Below, piece after piece: positions 52,654 through 62,327 of a stretch of 64,000 nucleotides of DNA. The notes under the pieces are model-generated. The model did not search any database, was not told the DNA's origin, and saw only the letters and a list, made by a program, of their open reading frames with translations. This DNA is from Faecalibacterium sp. I3-3-33 (GTDB lineage: Bacteria; Bacillota; Clostridia; Oscillospirales; Ruminococcaceae), in NCBI RefSeq assembly GCF_023347295.1, contig NZ_CP094469.1:62001-126000 (forward strand), read 5' to 3'. Numbering within the stretch: position 1 is the first letter of the stretch; every line of letters begins with the position of its first letter. A program made the translations under genes and the position numbers.

Positions 52654-53600
52654 GGGCAGACCTCCATTTCGTACTGTTTTCTGCGGGCCGCTGCCTTTAT
52701 CGGGCTGGCAGCCTGTTTTGTTTCGGAAAGCTGCTTGCGGACGGAAGCGCGGGGCTTGCGAATGTTCTTATCTCGGTTCTCGTTTTTATCAATCAGCGCG
52801 TAAATACCGAAACGGTCTTTCACGCTGGACAGGTGCAGGGACTTATACGGCAGCATGGCAAGCAGTTGGCCCGTGTCCCAGCTGGATGCCAGCTTGGTGA
52901 AATAGGGCGATACCTCTACCATGAAATGATTCTTGTCCGGGCTGTTGGGAGCAGCCAGACGCTTCATATCGGCTACGATACGCTGTGCCTCGGCCTCGAT
53001 CAGCCCGGTGTGCAATGCCGCAAGGTGTTCTTTGAAATCACCGGGCTGTGCAGATTCCCGACTGCGCTGCTCCTGCCGGATGGTCGCTTGCAGAAGTTCC
53101 GGGTCACGGGGCTGCATTTCATACCGCACGAACTCCCCGAAATATTTGTCCGGGCGGCTGTCGAAATGCTTTTTCGGGCCAATCTCCCGCATCCCGCTTT
53201 CGTAGATCAGACGATTGGCACCCACGGGCAGGGCGGCTTCCCGGATGTGCTGGAAATGCTGCTGATAGTCCAATTCATACAGATTGCCTTGCACGGTTCC
53301 GTTGGCTGCGCCGGTCTGCTCCACCGCATAGGCAAGAATCCTGTCGTGGGTCTGCTCGCCGCAGAATTTCCATGTGTTGTAGGCTTGGGTGTCTTTGAGC
53401 AGCACATCCCGTTCCCGGAAGCAGAATGTTCCAGAAGGCCGGGACAGCCACAACAGCAGCTTATCTTCCGGCTGGTCGCTGCGGGCCGCTTCCCGCATCA
53501 TCTTGATGTCATAGGCAAAATCGCTCTGGTAGTATGCGGTGTTCTGGTGCATGATAGCTTCCAGCGCAGCGATCACATCCATATTTTCAAATTTCTGCAC
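52650..53600 (-). CDS. Conserved conjugative-element protein of unknown function
   Basis: The 316-residue protein begins at a GTG (53600) preceded by GGAGG. It is mostly helical and hydrophilic with a Lys/Arg-rich tail (KPRASVRKQLSETKQAAS). I recognise the type from Clostridia conjugative elements, where it lies between an ArdC-type protein and the TTRAP gene, but no catalytic motif is visible. It starts 3 bases after the upstream gene ends. Confidence 0.6.
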   Translation of the reverse strand: MQKFENMDVIAALEAIMHQNTAYYQSDFAYDIKMMREAARSDQPEDKLLLWLSRPSGTFCFRERDVLLKDTQAYNTWKFCGEQTHDRILAYAVEQTGAANGTVQGNLYELDYQQHFQHIREAALPVGANRLIYESGMREIGPKKHFDSRPDKYFGEFVRYEMQPRDPELLQATIRQEQRSRESAQPGDFKEHLAALHTGLIEAEAQRIVADMKRLAAPNSPDKNHFMVEVSPYFTKLASSWDTGQLLAMLPYKSLHLSSVKDRFGIYALIDKNENRDKNIRKPRASVRKQLSETKQAASPIKAAARRKQYEMEVCP

Positions 53601-53603
53601 GGT

Positions 53604-56600
53604 TTACACCTCCAATTCCTTTGACTTTTCCCGTGGCTGTGTTTGTTTGCTCTGTTCCTTTTTTGCGGCATCCAGTTGTGCCCGGATAGACGGCTTTTTC
53701 GGTTTGGCTGCGCGGGATTTCTTGTCTTTCGGTGCCTTTTCTTCGGCCTTGACTGCAGCGGCAAGGTCTGTCAAAGAAATTTGTTCCCCGGCCTTTGCTT
53801 TGGCCTCCAACTCGCCCAGAGAGGGCGCGTTGTTCAGAACACCGTCAATCATGTTTTCGTTTTGTTCGGTGGAAAGTTCTGCGGTGCGCAGCGGATTTTC
53901 CCGCAAGAACTCCGGCACCTGCTGGAAGCCCACACTGTCGCAGTAGTGGGCGGTGTACTGCCCGTTCAGATGAAGCACCACCACATCTGAAACGGACAGT
54001 GAATGTCTCTTGAAGTCTGCCGGATGGTCCACATTGAACGTGCGGTAGATGTCCTCTAAGGTGGTGCCAACAGCCAACGGCGCGGCGTACACCTCCATAT
54101 AGTTTGCCTTGTCCACTGTCCGGCCAGCAGCCTGCAGGCGGTCGTAAGGTTCAAAACGGTAAACGCGGGTGGAATCTTCATTGCGCAGCTGGTAGATGGA
54201 AAAGCTGTCCTGCTGCGGTGCCTCAAAACCTGTCGCCGCGTATTCCTCTACGGTCATTCCGGCAGCGGCCGCTTCCTGCGCGATCTCGGCCTGCACCTGT
54301 GCCTCGTAGTCCTGCAAACTCTGGTCGAAGTCGGCCAACTTGGGCGGTTCCGGCAAGTTATACTGGCCTTGGTTAAGCAGCGGGCGGCAGTCCTGCACAT
54401 AGGCCACAACAGTGTTGTAATAGGCAGCCTGTTTCGGCGAAATGTTCTGTCCCTCCCGCAAAGCGGCGGTGGCTGCCTGCTCCATGGCCGAAAGGTTGCA
54501 ATGCTGTTTGAGGTACGGGATAAACTCGGTCAGCACCATTTCCCGCTCTGCCTTGTCTTGTTCCCACGCTTCCGGGCCTTTGTTGTGCAGCACAAAATTT
54601 TTCCAGTTCTCGTCCTTGGCGTAGTATTCGTGGTAGTTCTGGATATGTTGAACCAAAGAGCCCTCTCCGTCACCAAAATCCTGCCGCCCCTCGTAGTTGT
54701 CGGGCTGGCCGTTCAGCGTAAAATCAATGCGGAACGCGGTTTTGTCGTACCAGCCGCCCTCGTAACCATCCTTTTCCCGGTCCGTATGCTGGGCGGTGTC
54801 CAGTTCTTCAAAGACGCGGTTTGCCACGGACAGCGGCATGATTTCGCCGTCCTGCAGCTTGTCACTTTCGCTCCAAAGAATTGTGACCGTAGGTTCTGCG
54901 GCGGGGTCTGGAATTTTAACAGGTTCTGGAATTTCGTTGGCCTTTTCCGCCGCCTCTTGGAACGCCGCCAGCTTGTCGCCCAACAGGACTTCCGACACCG
55001 GGGCTGTCTGCCCCAGCAGATTAAGCGCTTCCTGCCCGGCATCCGGCAGGGTCAGACCGGGCGCGTCCAGCTGGCCTCCGTCCAGAGCCGTGTGGTCCGG
55101 GCCATACAGAGTGTAGTCATAGCCAGAATCGCAGGTCTGGATGAACAGCGTATTGCCATTATCCAGTGCAAATGCGGCCTCCTGTGCAGCGGAAAGGTCT
55201 GCTTCCCGCTGCTGGCGAAGTTCTGCCAGATGTTCGTCCAGCGCGGAGATCAGCTCATGGGCCGCGCTGCGGATAATTTCCAGAGAGGCTTTCAGTTCGG
55301 CCAGTTCCCGGCCAGAACTCCACCCGGCCACATAGCCAAAGGAATACTCGGATGTGTCCAGCCCGTAGTACTGGCAAACAGCATAGGCCACACTTTCGGC
55401 CTGTACCTCGCGGGTGCGGCTGTCCGGGCGGTTAGTCTGTTCTGGGTCGTTCGGGTCGATGGCGTGCAGCTTGGCATGGGCAATCTCGTGGATGGCCGTT
55501 TTGATGGTTTGCAGCTGGCTCATGCCCTCCTGAATTGCAATGCGGTTGTCGAGCAGATGAAAGTAACCGTGCGCCCCGCCCTCGATGTCCTCAAACCCGA
55601 TGGGCACCGGGGAAGCCTGCTCCAACGCTCTGAAAAAATCTTGGTAGTCCTGCACGCTGCCGGACAGTTCATTCACTGCAATAGAGGGCAGCGGTTCGCC
55701 CTCGGTCTGGCTGACATCGAACACGGACACCACCTTGAAAGCCGGAATCTGCACCGTCTTTTCTTCCGTCAGCGGCTTGCCGTCCTTGTCCAGAATCGGC
55801 TTGCCCTGTTCGTCCAGCTTTTCCATTTTCTGCTTGACCTTGTACGGCGCAGGAGCCAGAATCTTGATGCCTTTTTCGCCTTTCTTTACGGTGCGGTGGA
55901 ACGTGTCTTTCCACTTGTTGAAGCCCGCCACCAGCTGCCCGCCCTGCATGGCGATCAGCAAGGTGTTGTTGAAGCTGTAATTGTGGAATTTCGCCATCGT
56001 GGTGAGGTAGGCCTTGTAGCGGTCACTGTCGAATAATTCTTGAATGCCTGTTTCCAGCCGGTCCGTGATTTCTTTCATGCGTTCCGCGCTGTCCTTGCCG
56101 TTTAGGATAATGGGAATAACTTTCTGCGGTTCCGTTTCAGGTTGAACAGGTGGCGGGATGTTGGCCGAATCTCGCAAAACTTCCGGCGCAGGAAAGGACA
56201 GTACCCGGTATTCCTCCGGCACAGGCTGGCCCTCGTGGACTTTCTGCCACGCGTCCCCGCTTTTGACAAGGTAGCCATACTCGGTAAACACGCCCTGCTC
56301 CTGCTGGGCCACATACCGGCCGAACTGCGCCGTGTCGATGCCGCCTTTCCATTCCTCCGGCATATCCACCATGCCGGAACGGTTCAGATAGTAGTCGCCC
56401 AGCTGGGCAGGGCCGCGCACATCCGGCAGATGCACATAGTAGTCCACGTTTTCGGGAAAGTCGGTGATTCTCCCGATGCTGAAAAGCTCACTCTGCGGGA
56501 CTTGCAGGGCGGCGTTCAGCTCTGCGCGTTCCCCGGTAGAGAGTGTTTCCAGTCGTGATGCCAGAAAGTTCAGTTCGTCCACATTGGATGCCAGTACCAT

Positions 56601-56798
56601 GTTGTAGGGAATCGCAAAACGCTTTTCTTCCTCGGCAAAGTAGCCGGAAATGAAAAGGCCCTGCGGATTATCGGACGAAATGCCGATTTGCCGCAGGGCC
56701 GCTTGTACCTGTTCGGTTGTAGTGGGCAGGTCCAGCCAGACGCCATCCCTGCCTTGCTGCTGCCGATTTTGCAGCTGGATGGAAAATAATTCGCTCAT
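53604..56798 (-). CDS. Large antirestriction protein: ArdA-like and ArdC-like domains fused
   Basis: The 1064-residue protein has several parts. Residues 1-200 resemble ArdA, a DNA-mimic inhibitor of type I restriction (acidic; GLFISGYFAEEEKRFAIPYN). Residues about 230-480 match ArdC: TTMAKFHNYSFNNTLLIAMQGG, WKDTFHRTVKKGEKGIKILAP, and a metalloprotease HEIAHAKLH. Two YodL-like or large-polyvalent-protein domains follow (about 650-1000), then a basic tail. AAAGGAG precedes the ATG. Such proteins protect incoming single-stranded or newly made DNA in a recipient. Confidence 0.75.
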   Translation of the reverse strand: MSELFSIQLQNRQQQGRDGVWLDLPTTTEQVQAALRQIGISSDNPQGLFISGYFAEEEKRFAIPYNMVLASNVDELNFLASRLETLSTGERAELNAALQVPQSELFSIGRITDFPENVDYYVHLPDVRGPAQLGDYYLNRSGMVDMPEEWKGGIDTAQFGRYVAQQEQGVFTEYGYLVKSGDAWQKVHEGQPVPEEYRVLSFPAPEVLRDSANIPPPVQPETEPQKVIPIILNGKDSAERMKEITDRLETGIQELFDSDRYKAYLTTMAKFHNYSFNNTLLIAMQGGQLVAGFNKWKDTFHRTVKKGEKGIKILAPAPYKVKQKMEKLDEQGKPILDKDGKPLTEEKTVQIPAFKVVSVFDVSQTEGEPLPSIAVNELSGSVQDYQDFFRALEQASPVPIGFEDIEGGAHGYFHLLDNRIAIQEGMSQLQTIKTAIHEIAHAKLHAIDPNDPEQTNRPDSRTREVQAESVAYAVCQYYGLDTSEYSFGYVAGWSSGRELAELKASLEIIRSAAHELISALDEHLAELRQQREADLSAAQEAAFALDNGNTLFIQTCDSGYDYTLYGPDHTALDGGQLDAPGLTLPDAGQEALNLLGQTAPVSEVLLGDKLAAFQEAAEKANEIPEPVKIPDPAAEPTVTILWSESDKLQDGEIMPLSVANRVFEELDTAQHTDREKDGYEGGWYDKTAFRIDFTLNGQPDNYEGRQDFGDGEGSLVQHIQNYHEYYAKDENWKNFVLHNKGPEAWEQDKAEREMVLTEFIPYLKQHCNLSAMEQAATAALREGQNISPKQAAYYNTVVAYVQDCRPLLNQGQYNLPEPPKLADFDQSLQDYEAQVQAEIAQEAAAAGMTVEEYAATGFEAPQQDSFSIYQLRNEDSTRVYRFEPYDRLQAAGRTVDKANYMEVYAAPLAVGTTLEDIYRTFNVDHPADFKRHSLSVSDVVVLHLNGQYTAHYCDSVGFQQVPEFLRENPLRTAELSTEQNENMIDGVLNNAPSLGELEAKAKAGEQISLTDLAAAVKAEEKAPKDKKSRAAKPKKPSIRAQLDAAKKEQSKQTQPREKSKELEV

Positions 56799-56896
56799 TT
56801 GGTCACACTCCTTTTTTGCTATCCTACGGATAGAGAGAGCCGGTTATGGCAAAATGAATGCTTCACCTTACCATAACCGGCCCTCGTATTTTTGCC

Positions 56897-57535
56897 TTAC
56901 TCTTTGCGCTCTACCCGGTAATTGACGTACTTGCCTCCCGTATCTGCCAGAAGCACCGTTGCATCATAAGTTTTGCCTGTTTTCTCGGAGTAGAGGCCCT
57001 TGACCTTTGCCTTACCGTTTTTGAGCAGAGCGGCGGCGATCTTCGGGGTGAACGCCTTTTTTCGCTGCTCAAAGAAGCGGTCATTCTTCCACATTACGAA
57101 CTGACAGCTACGATTCCCGCAGTAGAAGTTTTTCTTGCCCTCATAGACGTTTTCACTGCACCGGGGACACTTGCCGATAATAACCCGTTCCGACTGGAAC
57201 AGGTTTTGCTTATCTGTACTGATACAAGAATAGGTCTTGACCAGCTGACGCACCTGCGCTTCAATTTCGGCCATGAACTCGTCCGGGTCTGCATTGCCCT
57301 TGGCAATCTCGGTCAGACGGTTTTCCCATTCAGCCGTCAGGGCGGGAGAGGTTAGGCTTTCCGGCAGAACCACCGCCAGATTGATGCCGTCCTTGGTGGG
57401 TACCAGCTGCTTGCCCTTGCGCTGCACAAAGCCCATTTGCACCAATTTTTCCAGAATCGCGGCGCGGGTGGCGGGCGTACCCAGCCCCTTGCGTTCTGCG
57501 TTTTCCGGCATATCCTCGGCTCCGGCCCGCTCCAT
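56897..57535 (-). pseudogene. C-terminal fragment of topoisomerase III (TopB-like)
   Basis: The 212 codons match only the end of conjugative-element topoisomerase III: EDTLLSAMERAG, GLGTPATRAAILEKLVQMGFVQRKGKQLVPT, then a zinc finger (CPRCSENVYEGKKNFYCGNRSCQF). The Toprim domain and active-site Tyr are missing. The frame is open only about 17 codons above the internal ATG and then meets a stop near 57585, at a junction with foreign sequence. The gene was cut by an insertion or deletion and cannot make an active enzyme. Confidence 0.82.
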
Positions 57536-57578
57536 TGCTGACAGGAGCGTATCTTCTGATACGTTTTGTCAAGGGTGT

Positions 57579-57779
57579 TTAAGAACTTTTTTCGCTGTCA
57601 TTCAAAATCAGACGCTTGATTTTGTCGCTCATGGTTTCTTTGCTCGTTTCACTGAAATGGATTTTGACGCGGTAGGTGGTCTTTCCGATTTTCTTTATCA
57701 TTACAGGTGGCGCGGCTTCCTTTACGGTCAGAGGGGAAGCGGTTGCGGGGGTGCTGCGGTTGCTGGTGTCGTTGTTCAT
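57579..57779 (-). CDS. TnpW-like small transposon-encoded protein
   Basis: The 66-residue protein contains the pattern KKIGKTTYRVKIHFSETSKETMSDKIKRLILND, known from TnpW-type proteins of Clostridia elements. AAGGAG precedes the ATG at 57779. It lies at the left edge of the second mobilization module, immediately next to the truncated topoisomerase. Confidence 0.7.
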   Translation of the reverse strand: MNNDTSNRSTPATASPLTVKEAAPPVMIKKIGKTTYRVKIHFSETSKETMSDKIKRLILNDSEKSS

Positions 57780-57901
57780 AGGCTCTCCTTTCCATGAGAA
57801 AAGCCCCATGCGGTCATACATGGGGCGGTGGTTTTGAGGTTGAAGTGGCGAAGTGGCAAAGTGGCAAGGTATCTGGGTTTTGCCACTTGGATTTTGCCAG
57901 T

Positions 57902-59779
57902 TCACTTTTTTAGGGCGTGATACCATGCCGCGCCAATGCGCTTTGAAGTAATGCGCCCGTCAAGGTTTTTCTTTGCCGCCCGGACAGTACGGGCAGAAAT
58001 CCCCGCGTCGGCTGCGGCTTTCTCTATATCCTCGCTGGCAAGCTCTTTTCCGTCTGCCAGTAGGTCAAGTATCAGCTTTTCAGCCTGTTCGGTCTTGGTG
58101 GCGTTGTTGCCGCCCGCGCCGGACAGCAACTCGTCGGCGGTTATATCATATTCGCCTATCCACTCAAAGCCTGTTTCCGGGTCAAGGCAAAAGGCTACGG
58201 GCTTTCCCTCCGGCGCAAGGGAAGATTTGTCGTGAATGATAACGCGCACATTCGGCTCACGCTTTACGCGCCCAATAAGAAGCACGCTCCGGGCGGCTGC
58301 GCGGAAGTCAATAGAACCTAAACCCCGGTATGCGCTCTGCCCTCCGGCAGCTTTGTTGAGATGTCCGATAAGGATAACGGCGCACCCGGTACGCTCGGCA
58401 ACATCGGCAAGGCGGCGGAACATGGGGCGCACTTCGTTTGCCCGGTTCATGTCGGTTTTTTCGCCCATGTACGCCTGTATGGGATCAAGGATAATCAGCC
58501 GCGCCCCGTTCTGCGTGATTGCCTTTTCTATGCGCTCGTCGGAGAGGGTAAGCTCCCGTTTGGCTTCATCAATCACAAGTACGCGGTCAAGGTCGGCTTC
58601 TGCTTCCATCAAGCGGGGTTTGACGGTATCGCCCAAACCGTCTTCGGCGGTCTGGTAAATCACTTGGAATGGCGGCAAGGGCTTCATTCCCGGCAGCGTT
58701 CCCCCGGTGGTGCAGGCGGCGGCAAGGCGCAGCGCAAAGGTGGTCTTGCCCTCGCCGGGGTTGCCCTGCACAATGGTTACTTTCCCAAAGGGAATATACG
58801 GCTCCCATAGCCATTCAACGGTCTGGGTGTCAACCTCGCTCATGCGGATAATCTCAACGGTTTCTTCCTGCGGCGGCTCTTTCAAGCCGTAAATCGCTTC
58901 CCGGATATACTTCCCGTCCGCGATTTCTGCCCGGTGCTGCAATACCTCATTCCAGTCCTTGTAAAGCGGGAGAAGGCGGTGGACGGTCAAGCCCTCCGGC
59001 ACAAGCTCCGCAAGGCGGCTGCAAGCATCGTTTCCGGCGTTGTCGCTGTCAAGGCAGAGGTACACGGTCTTGATGTTCGGACGGTCAGAAAGGAAACGCA
59101 AAAGGGCTTTTTCGCCCACGCCGCCCAACGCCAGATAGCTTTGCTTTTGCCAATCCTTTTTGAACAGGCAGAGGAAAGATAAGAGGTCTATCGGGGCTTC
59201 AAAGACAAACAATCTTTCGCCCTCGCCCCGGTAGCAGAAGTTAAAGGCTTTGTCGCTGCCTTTCACATCAAGCCGGAAACTCCCGGCTGTTCCGCGCTGG
59301 TGGGCGTAGCGTGGTATGCCGCTTTCATCTCTGCCGACGAATACGGCGTTGTGGTGGGTTGCGTCCTCGTAAATATCGCCGCTGGCAAAGAAAAAGCCCG
59401 TCACATCTTCATCAATGCGGCGGGCAGCTGTGAGGTAGTTCCTCGCTGTTCGGTTGTCGGTGCTGCGGGGCGGCAGTCGGAAGTCAGAAAAGGACGCGGG
59501 GCTTGGTCTGTCCGGCGGCGGTGTAGCTCCCTTTTCTCCTGCGAGAAGTTCAACGGCTTCGGTGAAGCTCTTGCCGAAAAACTCCATGACAAAATCAATG
59601 GGTGCGCCGCCCTTGCTCTGGCTGTGCCTGTACCATTTGTTTCCCCGGACGGTCAGGCTGTCGTGCCGCTTCCAGCGGTATTCATTCCCGGCGCGGGTAA
59701 GCTGCTCGCCCTGTGATTGCAGGAAAGAAACAAGGTCGGCTTGGTTGGCGCGGTCTATCTGTTCTTGGGTGTAATACAT
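57902..59779 (-). CDS. Toprim/RepA-type primase-ATPase
   Basis: The 625-residue protein has an N-terminal DNA-binding or degraded zinc-finger region (LVSFLQSQGEQLTRAGNEYRWKRHDS). A Toprim domain (VYLCLDSDNAGNDACSRLAEL) is centred near residue 260. A RepA/RecA-like ATPase follows, with Walker A GNPGEGKTT and Walker B LIILDPIQAY, and a C-terminal helix-turn-helix (SEDIEKAAADAGISARTVRAAKK). The ATG at 59779 follows GAGGT. It combines primase and hexameric helicase roles for the mobilizable module. Confidence 0.82.
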   Translation of the reverse strand: MYYTQEQIDRANQADLVSFLQSQGEQLTRAGNEYRWKRHDSLTVRGNKWYRHSQSKGGAPIDFVMEFFGKSFTEAVELLAGEKGATPPPDRPSPASFSDFRLPPRSTDNRTARNYLTAARRIDEDVTGFFFASGDIYEDATHHNAVFVGRDESGIPRYAHQRGTAGSFRLDVKGSDKAFNFCYRGEGERLFVFEAPIDLLSFLCLFKKDWQKQSYLALGGVGEKALLRFLSDRPNIKTVYLCLDSDNAGNDACSRLAELVPEGLTVHRLLPLYKDWNEVLQHRAEIADGKYIREAIYGLKEPPQEETVEIIRMSEVDTQTVEWLWEPYIPFGKVTIVQGNPGEGKTTFALRLAAACTTGGTLPGMKPLPPFQVIYQTAEDGLGDTVKPRLMEAEADLDRVLVIDEAKRELTLSDERIEKAITQNGARLIILDPIQAYMGEKTDMNRANEVRPMFRRLADVAERTGCAVILIGHLNKAAGGQSAYRGLGSIDFRAAARSVLLIGRVKREPNVRVIIHDKSSLAPEGKPVAFCLDPETGFEWIGEYDITADELLSGAGGNNATKTEQAEKLILDLLADGKELASEDIEKAAADAGISARTVRAAKKNLDGRITSKRIGAAWYHALKK

Positions 59780-59864
59780 GGTTGATACCTCGCTTTCTGT
59801 GGTTGAATTGTTCATAGGTTTTGAGTATAATGAAATCGACAAATTGGAATTTGTGAGGGTAATT

Positions 59865-60521
59865 ATGATAAATTTTTTGAATGATATAAGGAATGCAGAA
59901 AATCCAATATCCAATAATAGAAAACTTATAAATACCATAGCGATATTGTTTCTCGGAATAGCTTTGGGAACTTTCTCAAAATATCTGGATTTTCGTCAAA
60001 CTGAACTTCCAGGTGTGCTTATGGCAATAAATGGAGTCTTAGATATTGGTAATTTTCTTGGGCGTTTTGCAATCTGGATATTGATTGCACTGTGTATTTC
60101 TATTTATAGCAATTCTGCAATAAGAGCAAGCATCAATGTTTTTGTATTCTTTGTTGGTATGGTTGCAAGCTACTATTTGTATTCAAACTATATTGCAGGA
60201 TTTTTCCCAAGAAGTTATGCGATGATTTGGTTTGGATTTACAGCTGTTTCTCCATTATTGGCTTTTGTCTGTTGGTATGCAAAGGGGAAAAGCAAACTGG
60301 CATTTATACTATCAGCACTGATTTTGGCAGTATTGTTCAATATGTGCTTTGTATATGGATGCTGGTATTTTAATGCAAAATCTGTTTTGGAAGTGATAGT
60401 CTTTATTATTGGACTTATTGTTTTGAGGAGAGACACATTGAGGAGTTCTGCGCTAATGGGAACGATTAGTATAGTTCTTGCAGTTTTACTTGATATGGTT
60501 ATTCCATTTCATTTTGGATAA
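59865..60521 (+). CDS. AT-rich multi-pass membrane protein
   Basis: The 218-residue protein has about seven hydrophobic helices from residue 22 onward (INTIAILFLGIALGTF...) and a polar N-terminus. GAGGG lies 5 bases before the ATG at 59865. It stands between two minus-strand mobilization genes on the opposite strand and is far more AT-rich than either, so it is probably recent cargo. I do not recognise a function. Confidence 0.65.
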   Translation: MINFLNDIRNAENPISNNRKLINTIAILFLGIALGTFSKYLDFRQTELPGVLMAINGVLDIGNFLGRFAIWILIALCISIYSNSAIRASINVFVFFVGMVASYYLYSNYIAGFFPRSYAMIWFGFTAVSPLLAFVCWYAKGKSKLAFILSALILAVLFNMCFVYGCWYFNAKSVLEVIVFIIGLIVLRRDTLRSSALMGTISIVLAVLLDMVIPFHFG

Positions 60522-60586
60522 ACAACTTCCAGTTTATCAGAAAGCATTTAGGGCGGACAAGCAAAATGGCTTGCCCGTCCTTTTCT

Positions 60587-62095
60587 TTATCGCTCCTGTT
60601 CGTGCCGCTTGGTGCGGCTCTGCGTCTGCTCCGGCTGGTCGGCGCGGAGTGCAATATCCACGCACCTGCGGATTTTTTGAAGCTCGGCAACCTCGGCGCG
60701 GGTATCTTTCAGCGTGTCATATTCCGCTTCTCGCTGTGCTTTGAGGGCGGTATATTCTTTCTCCCACGCGGAGATCGGCAGGGTTTTCACGCCCTCCGGC
60801 AAATGGGCATGGAGATAGCGGTTTGCCGCATTCCATAGGGTAAGCTCGGCGCGGCGGGCTTCCGCAAACTTCTCCTGTTTTCCTTTCCAGCGGATTTGCC
60901 GATACTCGTCCTGTATGGGCTTGTAGGTTTGATAATTTCTGCCGTACTCCATGAGTTTTTGCAGATTCTTCATGCGTTCCTCGGCGGTTTTCATTCCCTC
61001 CCGGATTGAATAGGCTTTATCGCTGACAGAGGAAAGGGAATCGTCCAGTTCATCAAGATTAGAGATACCATGCTCGGAAAGATAGTTGACCGCCGCCGCT
61101 ATGGTTTTCAGTTCATCGGCTGTGTGCTGTTGTTGCCAACGCTGCGAATACTTCCGGCTCTTTTCTCTCTGAACGCTCAAATACTTCATCAGCAGCTTTG
61201 CAAGGTTGGGAGATTGCGGCGGCTGCTTCGGGGCGGTTTCCCGCGCTTTGAACAGGTCGGCAATCCACTCTTTGAGCTTCCCAATCTGCGCCCGGATTTC
61301 CCGGATAAGGCGGTTTGCCTTTTGAATACTGCGGTTCAGTTCGCCTTTCTCGGTGGCGATACCTTTCTTCTCCATCTGGCAAGCCGCCACGCCCATGTGG
61401 ACGGTGGGTATCTCGTCAATGCCGCGCTCGGCGTTGCTGCGGTGGTCGATACGCTCCGGGCTTCCGTTCCTCTCCAAAAAGTCGTTGGTATAGTCAGCCC
61501 ATGCCTTGCGCCACAAGAGGGTGTTGTCCTTGTCGTTCCAGCCTGTAAGGTCAATTTTGTGCGTCTTGTATCTGCCGCTTGGCAAGCGGATACGCTCGCC
61601 GTTTTCGTCAAGGTCATATTCCTTTTTGGACTTCGCCGCCCATGCGCCGCGCTCGTCAAGTGGTCGCATGGTCAGCATGATATGACAATGGGGATTGCCT
61701 TTGTCGGTGTCGTGAATGGCATAATCAACGCACATTCCTCTGGAAACAAATTGAGAGGAACAGTATTCCCGGACAAGCCGGATCTGTTCCTCTCTGGATA
61801 ATTCTATGGGGAGCGCTGCGTCAATCTCACGCGCAAGCTGGGCGTTCCCGGCTTTCTCGTAAAGCTCCACGCTGTTCCACAAGGTTGAACGGTCAGAAAA
61901 TGAGGGTGGTGCGTGGGGCGGCAGCATGATTTCTGTATGGACAACGCCGCCTTTGCGAGTGTAGTCATGGGTCATTCCGTCCCATTCGTTTGTCAGCTTT
62001 TCGCCGCTTCGGTAGGCGGCTGCGGCAACGGCTGATTTGCCTTTTCCTCGGCTCACAATGCCGATGTTCCAATGGTAAATGGCTATGGGTATCAC
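60587..62095 (-). CDS. mobA: MobA/MobL-family relaxase (MobQ)
   Basis: The protein (about 502 residues) has the MobQ N-terminus IAIYHWNIGIVSRGKGKSAVAAAAYRSGEKL, a histidine motif HDTDKGNPHCHIMLTMR near residue 125, and long coiled coils. In relatives the first codon stands where this gene has ATA (62084-62086). GGGAGG is correctly spaced for that position. The only canonical alternative is a GTG at 62095 that overlaps the ribosome site, which I use for the boundary. It acts on the oriT just upstream. Confidence 0.85.
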   Translation of the reverse strand: MIPIAIYHWNIGIVSRGKGKSAVAAAAYRSGEKLTNEWDGMTHDYTRKGGVVHTEIMLPPHAPPSFSDRSTLWNSVELYEKAGNAQLAREIDAALPIELSREEQIRLVREYCSSQFVSRGMCVDYAIHDTDKGNPHCHIMLTMRPLDERGAWAAKSKKEYDLDENGERIRLPSGRYKTHKIDLTGWNDKDNTLLWRKAWADYTNDFLERNGSPERIDHRSNAERGIDEIPTVHMGVAACQMEKKGIATEKGELNRSIQKANRLIREIRAQIGKLKEWIADLFKARETAPKQPPQSPNLAKLLMKYLSVQREKSRKYSQRWQQQHTADELKTIAAAVNYLSEHGISNLDELDDSLSSVSDKAYSIREGMKTAEERMKNLQKLMEYGRNYQTYKPIQDEYRQIRWKGKQEKFAEARRAELTLWNAANRYLHAHLPEGVKTLPISAWEKEYTALKAQREAEYDTLKDTRAEVAELQKIRRCVDIALRADQPEQTQSRTKRHEQER

Positions 62096-62164
62096 CTCCC
62101 GGATAGGATAATAAAACCCGCAAAAATGGTACAGACGCCAAAGGCGGGTGTACTGTTTTTGTGG

Positions 62165-62312
62165 GTGTGCAGGGATAGCCGCGAAGCGGCGCAAGGGGTG
62201 CAGCCCCTTGTTGCGGCAAAGCCGCCAATCGGAGCGCGGGGAAATCTCCCTGTGCGGAGATAAGCCCTCGGCAGAGCGCACACGCCCGCAAGGGTGTATA
62301 AGTGCGCCCTTA
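62165..62312. other. oriT of the MobQ module with conserved nick sequence
   Basis: TAAGTGCGCCCTTA at 62299-62312 matches the nick region of IncQ plasmids and of pIP501-type oriT. An inverted repeat (ACACGCCC-GCAA-GGGTGT) lies directly before it at about 62280-62297. More hairpins lie to the left, for example GCCGC-GAA-GCGGC and AGGGG-TGCA-GCCCCT. The site stands between the MobQ relaxase and DUF3847 genes, as expected. Confidence 0.8.
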
Positions 62313-62327
62313 GTTCCTAAGGGATTT

